Shown one piece after another: positions 48,142-56,955 of a DNA stretch of 64,000 nt. A model generated the notes under the pieces. That model saw only the letters and a program-made list of their open reading frames with translations. It was not told where the DNA came from and ran no database searches. Numbering within the stretch: position 1 is the first letter of the stretch; each line of letters begins with the position of its first letter. The DNA is taken from NCBI GenBank assembly GCA_963795805.1, contig CAWCIV010000004.1, positions 1,426,001 to 1,490,000 on the forward strand. The letters run 5' to 3'. The position numbers and the translations under genes were made by a program. The DNA is from JALYYC01 sp963795805 (lineage in GTDB: Bacteria; Chloroflexota; Dormibacteria; CF-121).

Positions 48142-49829
48142 GTACAGCAGTTACGAGTGGAAGAAGCGGCAGCGGTACCAGCGGCAGCGGCACAACCGGC
48201 GTCTTTCTTCGCAAGGCTACCGGCCTGGTCCGGGAGGTCTCGCTACTCGATGCCCTGATCATGAACACGCTTGGCATGAACGTGGCGGTCGGCGGCGTCT
48301 TCCTGTTCCTGCAGGCGCCAGCGAACTTCCCCAACGGCAACATGCTGGTGGCGGTCATCCTCGGCACCGTCCTGATGGCGTTCACCCTGCTCTGGGTCTA
48401 CTCCGAATTTGCCGCCGCCATGCCGCGTTCAGGCGGTGACTACGTCTTCGTCAGCCGCGCCCTCCATCCCTTCGCCGGCTGGCTGCTTTCGTGGAGCCAG
48501 GGGCTGTGGCTGATCTTCTTCTGGATCGGTTTCAACGCCTGGTTCGCCCTGACCTTCGCGGTCCCCACCGCGCTATCGACCATCTCCGTCGCTACCGGCC
48601 AGGACGTGTGGCTCAACGGCGCCAACTCGCTGATTGCCAGCTTCTCATTCCTCGGAATCACCACCCAGTGGTGGGTCTTGCTCTTCGGTACCGTTATCAA
48701 TGTCGGCTTCGGCGCCCTGCTGATGTTCGGCAACCGCAGTTACTGGCGCTGGCAGCGCTGGGCATTCCTCTTCGCGGGCGGCAGCATCCTGATTGCGGCA
48801 CTGCTACTCATCCTCCGCGGTGGTGACATCCCCCACGCCTGGAATGCCTTCGCCGGTAAGGCGGGCGGGCTCGCCTTCGAGAAGGTCATCCCGACGGCCC
48901 AGGCGGCGGGCTACTCGACGCCGAGCGGCGGTTTCGACTTCGGCCAGACTCTCTTGATGTTGCCCTGGGTCTTCTTCGTGGTCGGCTACGCACAGGGCTC
49001 GGCTCAGATCGGTGGTGAGGTCAAGCGTGCCGCCCGCACCCAGCGGACCGCTATGGTGGGCGGCGTCCTGATCAACGGCGCCGTTCTGGCGCTGCTCGTG
49101 ATCCTGGTCACCAGCGCCCTGGACATCAAGTGGATCGGCAGCCTCGGCTACCTCGCCAACAATGCCCCGGCCAAGCTCGGCCTCCCCGGGACGCTGACGC
49201 CGGGCTTCAACTTCATCGTCAGTTTGCTGACGCACAACGTGATCGTGCTGCTCATCATCGGGATCGGTTTCGTGCTCTGGGCGCTGCTGGGCACGCCACT
49301 ATCGGAGTTGCAGGCGACTCGCTACATGCTCGCCTGGGCCCTCGACCGGACCGTGCCCAAGCGGCTCGGCGACGTGAGCGAGCGTTACCACACGCCGGTT
49401 AACGGCATCGTGCTCGCGACCATCACCGGGGAGATTGCCCTGGTCGCGCTCGTGGTCAACTCCCAGGCAAGCCTGCTGGGGGCGCTGCTGGCGCAGATTG
49501 CCGCCTTCATCCTGGTCTCGATCGCCGGGATCGTGTTTCCCTACCGGCTGAAGGCAACCTGGGAATCCGCCGGTGGCCGTCGCCTCTTCGGCATCCCGAC
49601 CGTGACGCTCGCCGGCATCGGCGGCGTCATCGTGCTCGGCGCCTTCGTCTACGAATTCCTCTTCAACCCGATCGTCAACTCGACCTTTGCCGTGACCCGC
49701 CAGATCTCACTGATCTTCATGCTGGCCGTGCCGCTGATCGGCGCGGTCTGGTACGCCGCCGCCTACTACCTGAACCGGCAGCGCGGGGTCAACCTCTCGC
49801 TCGCCTACAAGGAACTGCCTCCCGAATGA
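48138..49829 (+). CDS. APC-superfamily permease
   Basis: This 563-residue transporter has twelve or more membrane segments and a Ser/Gly-rich N-terminus (about 1-20). The sequence FLRKATGLVREVSLLDALIM, YSEFAAAMPRSGGDYVFVSR in helix 3 and TPLSELQATRYMLAWALDRT in helix 8 are typical of amino acid/polyamine/organocation permeases. Fructoselysine permease FrlA is an APC member, so with the GntR regulator before it and kinase/deglycase after it, an Amadori-compound or modified amino acid substrate is likely. Preceded by AAGAGGAGAAGC at the ATG. Confidence 0.9.
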   Translation: MSTAVTSGRSGSGTSGSGTTGVFLRKATGLVREVSLLDALIMNTLGMNVAVGGVFLFLQAPANFPNGNMLVAVILGTVLMAFTLLWVYSEFAAAMPRSGGDYVFVSRALHPFAGWLLSWSQGLWLIFFWIGFNAWFALTFAVPTALSTISVATGQDVWLNGANSLIASFSFLGITTQWWVLLFGTVINVGFGALLMFGNRSYWRWQRWAFLFAGGSILIAALLLILRGGDIPHAWNAFAGKAGGLAFEKVIPTAQAAGYSTPSGGFDFGQTLLMLPWVFFVVGYAQGSAQIGGEVKRAARTQRTAMVGGVLINGAVLALLVILVTSALDIKWIGSLGYLANNAPAKLGLPGTLTPGFNFIVSLLTHNVIVLLIIGIGFVLWALLGTPLSELQATRYMLAWALDRTVPKRLGDVSERYHTPVNGIVLATITGEIALVALVVNSQASLLGALLAQIAAFILVSIAGIVFPYRLKATWESAGGRRLFGIPTVTLAGIGGVIVLGAFVYEFLFNPIVNSTFAVTRQISLIFMLAVPLIGAVWYAAAYYLNRQRGVNLSLAYKELPPE

Positions 49830-49857
49830 CCATATTTCTCCTTCACCCATGAAGCAA

Positions 49858-49903
49858 TTTCTCCCTCCCTCCGCGAAGCGGGGGGAGGGTAGGGGTGGGG
49901 GGC
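49858..49903 (+). repeat. C/G-rich repeat in the leader of the kinase-isomerase gene
   Basis: CTCCCTCCCTCCGCG-AAG-CGGGGGGAGGG followed by TAGGGGTGGGGGG, a diverged member of the repeat family. It ends one base before the GTG start at 49905, so its G-runs are both the putative ribosome site and a four-run G-quadruplex motif on the mRNA strand. Confidence 0.85.
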
Positions 49904-49904
49904 A

Positions 49905-51930
49905 GTGAATCCCCGCGTCATCGTCGTCGGCGACCTGACGTTGGATGATGTGGTGCTGCCCGACGGCAGCACCCACATGGCCTCGATCGGCGGCGATTCC
50001 CTCTACGCGGCGCTGGGGGCGCGACTGTGGGAACCGCGGGTCGGGGTAGTGACACGCCGCGGTGAGGACTTCCCGCGCGATCGGTTGGGAAGTCTCGAGG
50101 CGCTCGGGATCTGCCTCGACGGCGTGGTCGACATCCCAGGTCCAACCGTCCGCAACTGGGTCATCTACGAGGAAGATGGCCGTCGTCGCTGGGTCTACCG
50201 GACGGCGCCCGGTCGCCCAGGTGAGGTGGCGGTGCGCCCGGAGGACATCCCGGCGCACTGGCTGCGATCAAATCCGGCACCGGTTGTGCACGTTGCCGCC
50301 ATGCCTATCGATGCCGCCGAGCACATCATCGACGCAGTCCGCGCCACTGCTCCCGACGCGATCATCACCCTCGACACCCACGAGGACTACGTCAGCCGAT
50401 ACCGCGAGCAGCTGCTGCGACTGGCCGCGCGCGTCAATGTCTTCCTTCCCAGTCGCGAGGAGCTGGCCGACCTGGTCGGCTACGACGATCCGCGGCGCGC
50501 CCTGGACGAGCTATCGAAGAAGGCAACCCTCCCGACGGTCGTGGTCAAGATGGGGAAGGAGGGCATCCTTGTCTGGCACAAAACAGACGGTGTCCATTCT
50601 GTTCCCGCGGTCCCGGCCGCGATCGTGGACGAGACCGGCGCCGGCGACAGCTTCTGCGGCGGCCTGGCCGCCGGGCTCGCCCTGGGACTCGATCCGCTCG
50701 AGGCTGCCCGCCGTGGCGCGGTTTCGGCGGCCTTTGCCGTTGAACGGCTCGGATCGCTGGCCCTTGCCGGCGTCACGCCGGACGAGGCGACAGCGCGTCT
50801 TACGGGTTCACGTGGCCCTTCGACCCGCGATCGCTATGCGATCGAGCTGATGCTGGACGAAATCCACTCGGCGCCCCAGGTGATTGCCGCCCAGCTCGCG
50901 TCTCCCGATCCGTCGATTGGCAAGCTCGCCCGATCACTCTGCGAGTCAGGCATCAACCATCTATATATGACCGGCTGCGGCGACTCCTACCTCGCCGGCG
51001 CGGCGGCGGCGCTTGCCTTCGACCGCCACAGCGGGATCGCGGCCGAGGCGATTCACGCGCTCGACCTGGCTCGCTACCGCGTGCGTTACCTGCCGAAGGC
51101 GAGCGCCGTGCTCTGCGTCTCTTCCTCGGGGGAGGTCGGCCGCACCATCGAGGCGGCCGCCCAGGCGCGCGCCTTCGGGCATCGCGTCATCGCGCTGACC
51201 GGCAGCGACAGATCACGCCTGGCGGCCGAGGCCACCGACATGATTCCACTGACGTACCCAGCCATCGGCGCGACACCGGGCACGATCTCCTTTCTCGCGA
51301 TGCTGATGACGCTCTACGAGCTCGCCCTGCAGTGGGGCGCCGCTCGAGGCGTACAGGTCGATGCCGCTCGTACCGCGCTCGAGCGAGCTCCGAAACTGGC
51401 AACGGATACGCTGGCGCGCTGCGAGGAGTCGTCGGCGCGCCTGGCCGACCGCTGGCGCAACCGAGCCACCATCACCTTCATTGGCGCCGGGCCCAGCGAT
51501 GCGACGGCCCGTTTCGGCGCTGCCAAACTCCTCGAAGGACCCCAGATGCGCGGGGTGTCGACCAACCTGGAGGAGTGGGCTCATGGCGAGTACTTCGTCA
51601 CCGAGCCGGGCCAGCCGGTGGTCGTCGTCGGCCCCAGTGGCGCCGCCTCGGACCGGGTGGGGGAGATCCTATCGGAGCTCGCCTTCATCGGCGCGGACAG
51701 CGCGCTGATCAGCGATGAGCCGCGCGGTCGGGACACCGCTAACTGCATCCAGCTTGCGACAGGCCTCCCGGAAGAGTTCTCACCGCTGCTGGCCGCGCTG
51801 CCGCTGAGCTTGCTCGCCTTCTACCTGGCGCGCGCCCGTGGCAAGCGCAGCTACAACTTCCCCAGCCCGGAGGCTGCGCAAGGAACACTACGACACCATT
51901 CACCGCGACCGCCGCGGCGTGCCGGCGTGA
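49905..51930 (+). CDS. PfkB sugar kinase fused to SIS isomerase/deglycase (FrlD-FrlB-like), with 3' frameshift
   Basis: Residues 1-300 are a ribokinase-family kinase: VIVVGDLTLDDVV, GGDSLYAALGARL, PSREELADLVG and the catalytic DETGAGDSFCGGLAAG (GAGD 245-248). Residues about 315-660 form a double SIS domain like GlmS-C/FrlB: LYMTGCGDSYLAGAAAAL, SSSGEVGRTIEAA, and STNLEEWAHGEYF in the second half. FrlD (kinase) and FrlB (deglycase) perform successive steps on fructosamines; here both are in one chain with no break between. Near 51879 an extra base shifts the frame. Skipping it gives the family C-terminus KEHYDTIHRDRRGVPA and a stop at 51928-51930. Read without it, the frame runs on into the nucleotidyltransferase. 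Confidence 0.82.
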
Positions 51931-52712
51931 GGGAGGTCGGGCTTCAAGTGGCCCCGGACAACGTCCCGCTCGCCGATGTCGAGGCGGAGGCCGTCCGCCT
52001 GCTCCAGCGGGCCGGCGAAGCCAATCTCACCGTGCGTCTGCTCGGCGGCACGGCGGTTAGCCTGCATCGACACCGTCCACTGCCGCCGGCGCTGGAGCGA
52101 ACCTACGGCGACATCGACGTCGTCGTCAAGCGAGGGCACGACGGCGGGCTCAAGAAGACGCTGGAGGGGCTCGGCTACGTCGCCAACCGTCGTTTCAATG
52201 GACTGCACGGCGACCGCCGCTTGCTCTTCTACGACGAGCACAACGGACGCCAGGTCGACGTCTTCATCGGGAACTTCCGCATGTGCCACACGCTCACGCT
52301 TGATGACCGACTGACACTGCATCCTCACACGCTCGCACCGGCCGACCTGCTGCTGACCAAGTTGCAGATCGTCAAGATCAACGCCAAGGACGTCGTCGAC
52401 GCCTGGGCGCTGCTCTACGAGCACGAGGTCGCGGCCGCACCGGCGGGCGACGTCATCGATCTCAACCGGCTGGCGCAGGTGACGGGCCGCGATTGGGGCT
52501 GGTTTACGACGTTCACGGATAACCTCGCCCGGCTGGTTCCGGGTCCCGACCAGGCAATGCCGCCGGAAGTTGCGAGCGAGATCGCGAGTCGGGTAACCAC
52601 GATTCAGCAAGCGCTCACCGGCGCATCAAAGTCTTTCTCCTGGAAGGCGCGGGCTACCGTCGGGCGCCGGATGTCGTGGTACGAGGATCCGGAGGAGATC
52701 GGCGGTGGCTGA
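51927..52712 (+). CDS. Nucleotidyltransferase-fold protein (AbiEii/LinB-like)
   Basis: From GTG 51927, overlapping the frameshift-corrected stop of the SIS gene by 4 bases, this gives 261 residues. The nucleotidyltransferase signature is complete: LLGGTAVSLHR (GG, about 28-38), TYGDIDVVVKRG with Asp-x-Asp, and the third Asp in RQVDVFIGNF, then LAPADLLLTKLQ, the helix usual in nucleotidyltransferases of the AbiEii/DUF1814 type. Such enzymes add NMP to small molecules, tRNA or proteins. With a metallophosphoesterase next door, a write/erase pair is possible. If the frameshift is natural, it is the C-terminal domain of a 935-residue three-domain protein. Confidence 0.78.
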   Translation: MREVGLQVAPDNVPLADVEAEAVRLLQRAGEANLTVRLLGGTAVSLHRHRPLPPALERTYGDIDVVVKRGHDGGLKKTLEGLGYVANRRFNGLHGDRRLLFYDEHNGRQVDVFIGNFRMCHTLTLDDRLTLHPHTLAPADLLLTKLQIVKINAKDVVDAWALLYEHEVAAAPAGDVIDLNRLAQVTGRDWGWFTTFTDNLARLVPGPDQAMPPEVASEIASRVTTIQQALTGASKSFSWKARATVGRRMSWYEDPEEIGGG

Positions 52713-53658
52713 TTACAGGGCTTTCTTCGTCACCGACATCCATGCCTCGGACCGCTGCTTTCGGAAATTCCTCAACGCGGCGCGCTTCTATGACTGCAAG
52801 GTCCTGATCATGGGCGGCGACATGACCGGAAAGATGCTGGTTCCGGTTGTCGACCACGGCAATGGCCGCTGGTCTACCCGCGTCTTCGGAACCTACCGGG
52901 AATTTGGCGAGGCCGAGCTGCCCGCGATCCGGAAGCTGATCGCGGACGCCGGCTACTACGCATACGACACCAACGCCGACGGCGTCCGTGCCCTCGAAGA
53001 ATCGCCGGCAGCTGTCGAAGCGCTCTTCGAGCAGCGGATCACCGAGACGGTCAAGGACTGGCTCGCACTGGCCGAGGAGCGCCTCGACGGGACCGACGTC
53101 ACCTGCTACATGGCGCCCGGAAACGATGACCCACCATTCGTCGACACGCTGCTGCGGACCTCGTCCCGAGTGATCAACCCGGAGGGCGCCCTGGTCGAGT
53201 TGCCCGGCGGTTTTCCGATGATCAGCGTCGGCTATTCGAATCCGACGCCCTGGGACTCGCCGCGCGAGCTGCCCGAGGACAAACTCCTTGCGCTGATCGA
53301 CAGCGAGGCGGCTAAAATCGCCGACCCGAGCCGCGCCATCTTCAATCTGCATGTGCCGCCGAAGGACACGCCCATCGACCAGGCGGTCCTGGTTGACGCC
53401 GAGCTCCGCCCCGTGATCAAGGGTGGGATGCCGGCGATCGCGGGCGTCGGGTCGAGCGCGGTCCGGACCGGGGTGGAGCGCTACCAGCCGATGCTGGCGC
53501 TCCACGGCCACATCCACGAGTCTCGCGGCGAGGCACGCCTGGGTCGTACCACCTGTCTTAATCCCGGCAGTGAATACAGCGAAGGCGTCCTGCGCGGCGT
53601 GATCCTGACGCTCTCAGAGAAGAAAGGATTGAAGGGCTACCAATTGGTGTCGGGCTGA
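52705..53658 (+). CDS. Calcineurin-like metallophosphoesterase
   Basis: This 317-residue phosphoesterase has the two-metal motifs FVTDIHASD (DxH, about 9-16), VLIMGGDMTGK (GGD), MAPGNDD (GND in place of GNHD), NLHVPPKD (metal His) and LALHGHIHESRGEARLG (GHxH). The GND instead of GNHE/D lacks the usual proton-donor His. GTG 52705 overlaps the nucleotidyltransferase stop. Substrate unknown; it may remove a phosphoryl or nucleotidyl group added by a neighbouring enzyme. Confidence 0.88.
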   Translation: MADYRAFFVTDIHASDRCFRKFLNAARFYDCKVLIMGGDMTGKMLVPVVDHGNGRWSTRVFGTYREFGEAELPAIRKLIADAGYYAYDTNADGVRALEESPAAVEALFEQRITETVKDWLALAEERLDGTDVTCYMAPGNDDPPFVDTLLRTSSRVINPEGALVELPGGFPMISVGYSNPTPWDSPRELPEDKLLALIDSEAAKIADPSRAIFNLHVPPKDTPIDQAVLVDAELRPVIKGGMPAIAGVGSSAVRTGVERYQPMLALHGHIHESRGEARLGRTTCLNPGSEYSEGVLRGVILTLSEKKGLKGYQLVSG

Positions 53659-53668
53659 GGAGGGAGGG

Positions 53669-54109
53669 ATGACAGACACGATCGACCGGCCGACGCTAAG
53701 CGTCCAGGGGGCGCGACGCGTGCTTGACGCAGCGCTGGACGAGGCGACGCGGGCGGGCCTGCACGTCTCGATTGCCGTGCTTAGCTTGGACGCGCAGCTC
53801 AAGGCATTTGCCTCCATGGACGGCGCGTCGATCCTCTCGACCGAGACGGCTCTCAAGAAGGCACTGACCGTGATCAAGGTGGGGAAGGCAACCAGCGAGT
53901 TTGCCGCGGATCTCAAGGCGGAGATGGCTGACGAGCCTGAACTGTTTCACGGCATGCTGGCCATGGAGGGGATCGCTACTTTCGGCGGCGGCGTGCCAAT
54001 AAGCCTGGGCGGGGGCATGGTCGGTGCGATCGCTGTGTCGGGGGCATCAAGTGCGGAGGATGAGGAGATAGCTAGAAAAGCGGCTGCGGTTCTGAAAGGA
54101 AAGGGATAA
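53669..54109 (+). CDS. GlcG/HbpS family (DUF336) protein
   Basis: This 146-residue protein is of the haem-degrading/HbpS-like GlcG fold: VQGARRVLDAALDEATRAGL, SIAVLSLDAQLKAFASMDGA, ALKKALTV, then FGGGVPISLGGGMVGAIAVSG. No N-terminal signal peptide. GlcG-like proteins accompany glycolate/glyoxylate and other catabolic operons without a clear enzymatic role. AGGAGGGAGG precedes the ATG. Here it comes right before the permease and allantoin genes, whose product is glyoxylate. Confidence 0.87.
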   Translation: MTDTIDRPTLSVQGARRVLDAALDEATRAGLHVSIAVLSLDAQLKAFASMDGASILSTETALKKALTVIKVGKATSEFAADLKAEMADEPELFHGMLAMEGIATFGGGVPISLGGGMVGAIAVSGASSAEDEEIARKAAAVLKGKG

Positions 54110-54119
54110 GGAGTAAAGC

Positions 54120-55577
54120 ATGGCAATTCGTATAAAGACCCGGCCCGCTGAGGCGCCGGCCGGCGATGGCGGACAGGAATCGATCGTTGCCGACTACACG
54201 GAGGCGGTCGTACCGGGGCATGCGAAGCGGTCCAACTTCCGGGTGTTTCTTCTCTTCATGTCGATGCAGCTCGTCTTCGGGGCGGTTCTGGTCGGCTACA
54301 ACGCCCGCTTCTCCAATCTGACGCTCGGCCAGCTCACCCTGGCGATGGCAATTGCGGCGGTCACGATGACCGTCTATTGCATCGGCTCCGCCAACGTCGG
54401 CGCGGTGGTTGGCCAGACCCATGCCGTGACGACCCGCAGCATCTTTGGCAGGATAGGCAGCGCCATCGTCTCGCTGCTGCTGGTCATCGATGGGATGGGT
54501 TTCTATCTCTTTACCGTGTTGCTCATCGTCCAGCTGGCGGGAGCTCTCCTCGGAACGCTGCCGGCGGTCAGCCTGGTCACCGCGGCTCTCGCACTGGTCA
54601 TGATCATCAACAACTACTTCGGCTTCACCGGCCTGCAGCGCTTTGCCCAATTCGTCGCCGTACCGGTAATGGTCGTCTGGGGTCTCTATGCCGTCATCAA
54701 GACTCTCCTCTCGGTCAATTCCGGCACGATCGCGGCCGTTCCCCATCCTGCAAATGCGACCGCCGTCTTCATCGCCATCGGCGCCATGGTCGGACTCTCC
54801 ACCTGGGGCAACGAGCCGGATGTCTTCCGCTACGCCAAGGCCGGGAAGGCTTCCTGGTGGAACATTCCCACCCTGGCCGTCTGCTACTTCTTAGGCGCCT
54901 TCCTTTTCCCGATCATGGGCTACCTGGTGGCGACCGTGGCAAACCAGTCCGACTTCTCGGCCAGCATCCGGTACTTCGCTAACTTCACCGTCTTTGGTCT
55001 GGCCGGGGTGATGATGATCATCCTGCTGGTAAACCAGTGGGCGGTCCAGGATGGCAACCTTTATATCGCCATCAACGGCGCCCAGAATCTGCTCTCCCGG
55101 ATCCCCGGGTGGCGCCGTCAATACACCGTCATCGGCCTCGGGTTGATCGCGGCGGCACTGACCTTTATCCTGCCCAGCCTGACCCAGACCTTCAACATCG
55201 TGACCGGGATCGGCTCGGTAACGGTTCCGGTGGCGAGCACGATCATGGCGATGGATGTATTCGTCCTGCCGCGCCTCTTCGGACTGCGCCGCCCGCTCCA
55301 CCGCGTGGCTTCGTGGCAGGAGGTGGCGATTGGAAACTGGCCCGCGATCGTGGCGCTCATCCTGGGAACCGGCGTGGGCGCCTACACCGCCGGCGTCATT
55401 CCGGGAATCCCCGGTTTCGGCACCACCTACATCGGCTTCCCTGCCCTGCAGGCGTGGGTTACCGGAGCCGTGGTTTACCTCGTGGGAGCGGCCATCGTGG
55501 CCCGCAGCCCTCGGGCGAAGGAGTTGCTCGGCTACTCGGCGGTCGAGAGCGTGCCGGAGATGGACGCGGCCGTTTAA
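54120..55577 (+). CDS. NCS1-family (purine/cytosine/allantoin) permease
   Basis: This 485-residue permease has twelve membrane segments. The NCS1 features VLVGYNARFSNLTLGQLTL, IGSANVGAVVGQTHAVTTRS in helix 2-3 region and GNEPDVFRYAKAGKASWWNI are present. NCS1 proteins import nucleobases, hydantoins or allantoin by sodium or proton symport. Allantoin is the likely substrate, given the allantoinase, racemase and allantoicase genes immediately downstream. AAGGAGTAAAGC precedes the ATG. Confidence 0.9.
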   Translation: MAIRIKTRPAEAPAGDGGQESIVADYTEAVVPGHAKRSNFRVFLLFMSMQLVFGAVLVGYNARFSNLTLGQLTLAMAIAAVTMTVYCIGSANVGAVVGQTHAVTTRSIFGRIGSAIVSLLLVIDGMGFYLFTVLLIVQLAGALLGTLPAVSLVTAALALVMIINNYFGFTGLQRFAQFVAVPVMVVWGLYAVIKTLLSVNSGTIAAVPHPANATAVFIAIGAMVGLSTWGNEPDVFRYAKAGKASWWNIPTLAVCYFLGAFLFPIMGYLVATVANQSDFSASIRYFANFTVFGLAGVMMIILLVNQWAVQDGNLYIAINGAQNLLSRIPGWRRQYTVIGLGLIAAALTFILPSLTQTFNIVTGIGSVTVPVASTIMAMDVFVLPRLFGLRRPLHRVASWQEVAIGNWPAIVALILGTGVGAYTAGVIPGIPGFGTTYIGFPALQAWVTGAVVYLVGAAIVARSPRAKELLGYSAVESVPEMDAAV

Positions 55578-56942
55578 GTGGCTGAAGAAGCCTTCGAAGT
55601 CGTGATCCGCGCACCGCGCGTCATGGCGGGCGACGGCGAGGCGGCGGGATCGATCGCGATCCGGAACGGCCGGATCGTTCAGGTCGCGCCCCTCGACGCG
55701 AAGTTCAAGGCGGCATGCGAGGTGGAGTTCGACGCCGATGTCGTGGTGCTGCCCGGGATCGTCGACTCGCACGTCCACGTTTGCGAGCCCGGGAACACCG
55801 AATGGGAAGGTTTTGCGACAGCCACCAGGGCCGCCGCGGCGGGCGGGATCACGACCCTGGTCGATATGCCGATCGACAGTGTGCCCGCCACCGTTACCGT
55901 GGACGCGCTGGAGACGAAGCGCGCCGCGGCGCGGCATCAATCTCACGTGGACGTGGGCTTCTGGGGCGGGTCGGTCCCTGGAAATCTACGGGAGATGAGG
56001 CAGCTTCGCGAGTCGGGCGTGCTCGGATTCAAGTGCTTCCTGATCGATCCGGGCGTACCTGACTTCTTGCCGCTGGATGCCGCCGGGATGGAGCAGGCGC
56101 TGGCGGTGGCCCGCGAGCTGGATGCCCCGCTCCTCGTGCATGCGGAGAGCGCTCAAGCGGCGCCGGCGACAGCTGCCATCAGCGGACGGAAGTACGCCGA
56201 CTACCTGCGATCGCGCCCGAAGGAAATGGAGAACCTGGCGGTCGCCCAGGTGATCGAGGCGGCCCGGAAAACGGGTGGACATGCGCACGTCGTGCACCTT
56301 TCCAGCTCGGACGCCATCGCCATGATCGCTTCGGCGCGCCGCGCCGGGACGCGGGTGACGGCAGAGACCTGTCCGCACTACCTGACGCTGGCCGCCGAGG
56401 AGATCCCTGACGGCGCTACCGCCTCCAAATGCTCACCACCCATCCGCGAAGCGAGCAACCGCGATGCGCTCTGGAGGGGTCTTCGGGAGGGCGTGATCGG
56501 TTCGATCGTGTCCGATCACTCGCCCTGCACGGTCGCCATGAAAGAGGTCTCGAGCGGCGATTTCGGCGCGGCCTGGGGAGGCATCTCATCCCTTCAGCTC
56601 AGCCTCTCCCTCGTCTGGACCGAAGCGAGCCGACGGCACCACAGCCTTCGCGAGGTGGTCAGCTGGATGGCGGAAGGGCCCGCGAAACTTGCCGGCCTGC
56701 CCAACAAGGGGAAGATCGCCCCCGGGTTCGATGCCGACTTCTGCGTTCTGGCGCCGGATGCGTCGTTCGTCGTCGACCCAAATCGACTTCATCATCGCAA
56801 TCCACTCACGCCCTATGCCGGCCGGACCCTGCTGGGGGTGGTCCGTGAGACCTGGCTTCGCGGCGAGCCCATCAACTTTCGCGAACCCAGGGGTCAGCTG
56901 CTCGAGGGAAGGCCGAGGGCCGCCGTCCAACCGATTCCATAG
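55578..56942 (+). CDS. allB: Allantoinase
   Basis: This 454-residue cyclic amidohydrolase opens the allantoin ring to allantoate. The TIM-barrel metal motif is DSHVHVCEPG (about 63-72), followed by the allantoinase-typical EWEGFATATRAAAAGGITTL and GVLGFKCFLIDPGVP, where the Lys (about 151) is the carbamylated bridging ligand. Metal His residues are in LLVHAES and AHVVHLSS, and the catalytic Asp in SDHSPC. This combination separates allantoinase from dihydropyrimidinase and dihydroorotase. GTG 55578 follows the NCS1 stop directly (0 bases). Confidence 0.92.
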   Translation: MAEEAFEVVIRAPRVMAGDGEAAGSIAIRNGRIVQVAPLDAKFKAACEVEFDADVVVLPGIVDSHVHVCEPGNTEWEGFATATRAAAAGGITTLVDMPIDSVPATVTVDALETKRAAARHQSHVDVGFWGGSVPGNLREMRQLRESGVLGFKCFLIDPGVPDFLPLDAAGMEQALAVARELDAPLLVHAESAQAAPATAAISGRKYADYLRSRPKEMENLAVAQVIEAARKTGGHAHVVHLSSSDAIAMIASARRAGTRVTAETCPHYLTLAAEEIPDGATASKCSPPIREASNRDALWRGLREGVIGSIVSDHSPCTVAMKEVSSGDFGAAWGGISSLQLSLSLVWTEASRRHHSLREVVSWMAEGPAKLAGLPNKGKIAPGFDADFCVLAPDASFVVDPNRLHHRNPLTPYAGRTLLGVVRETWLRGEPINFREPRGQLLEGRPRAAVQPIP

Positions 56943-56955
56943 GGAGGTTCTGGAA

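Noticed and set aside
56689..56955. N-terminal extension of the racemase
   Set aside because: Out-of-frame translation of the allantoinase gene; the ATG at 56956 has a good ribosome site.
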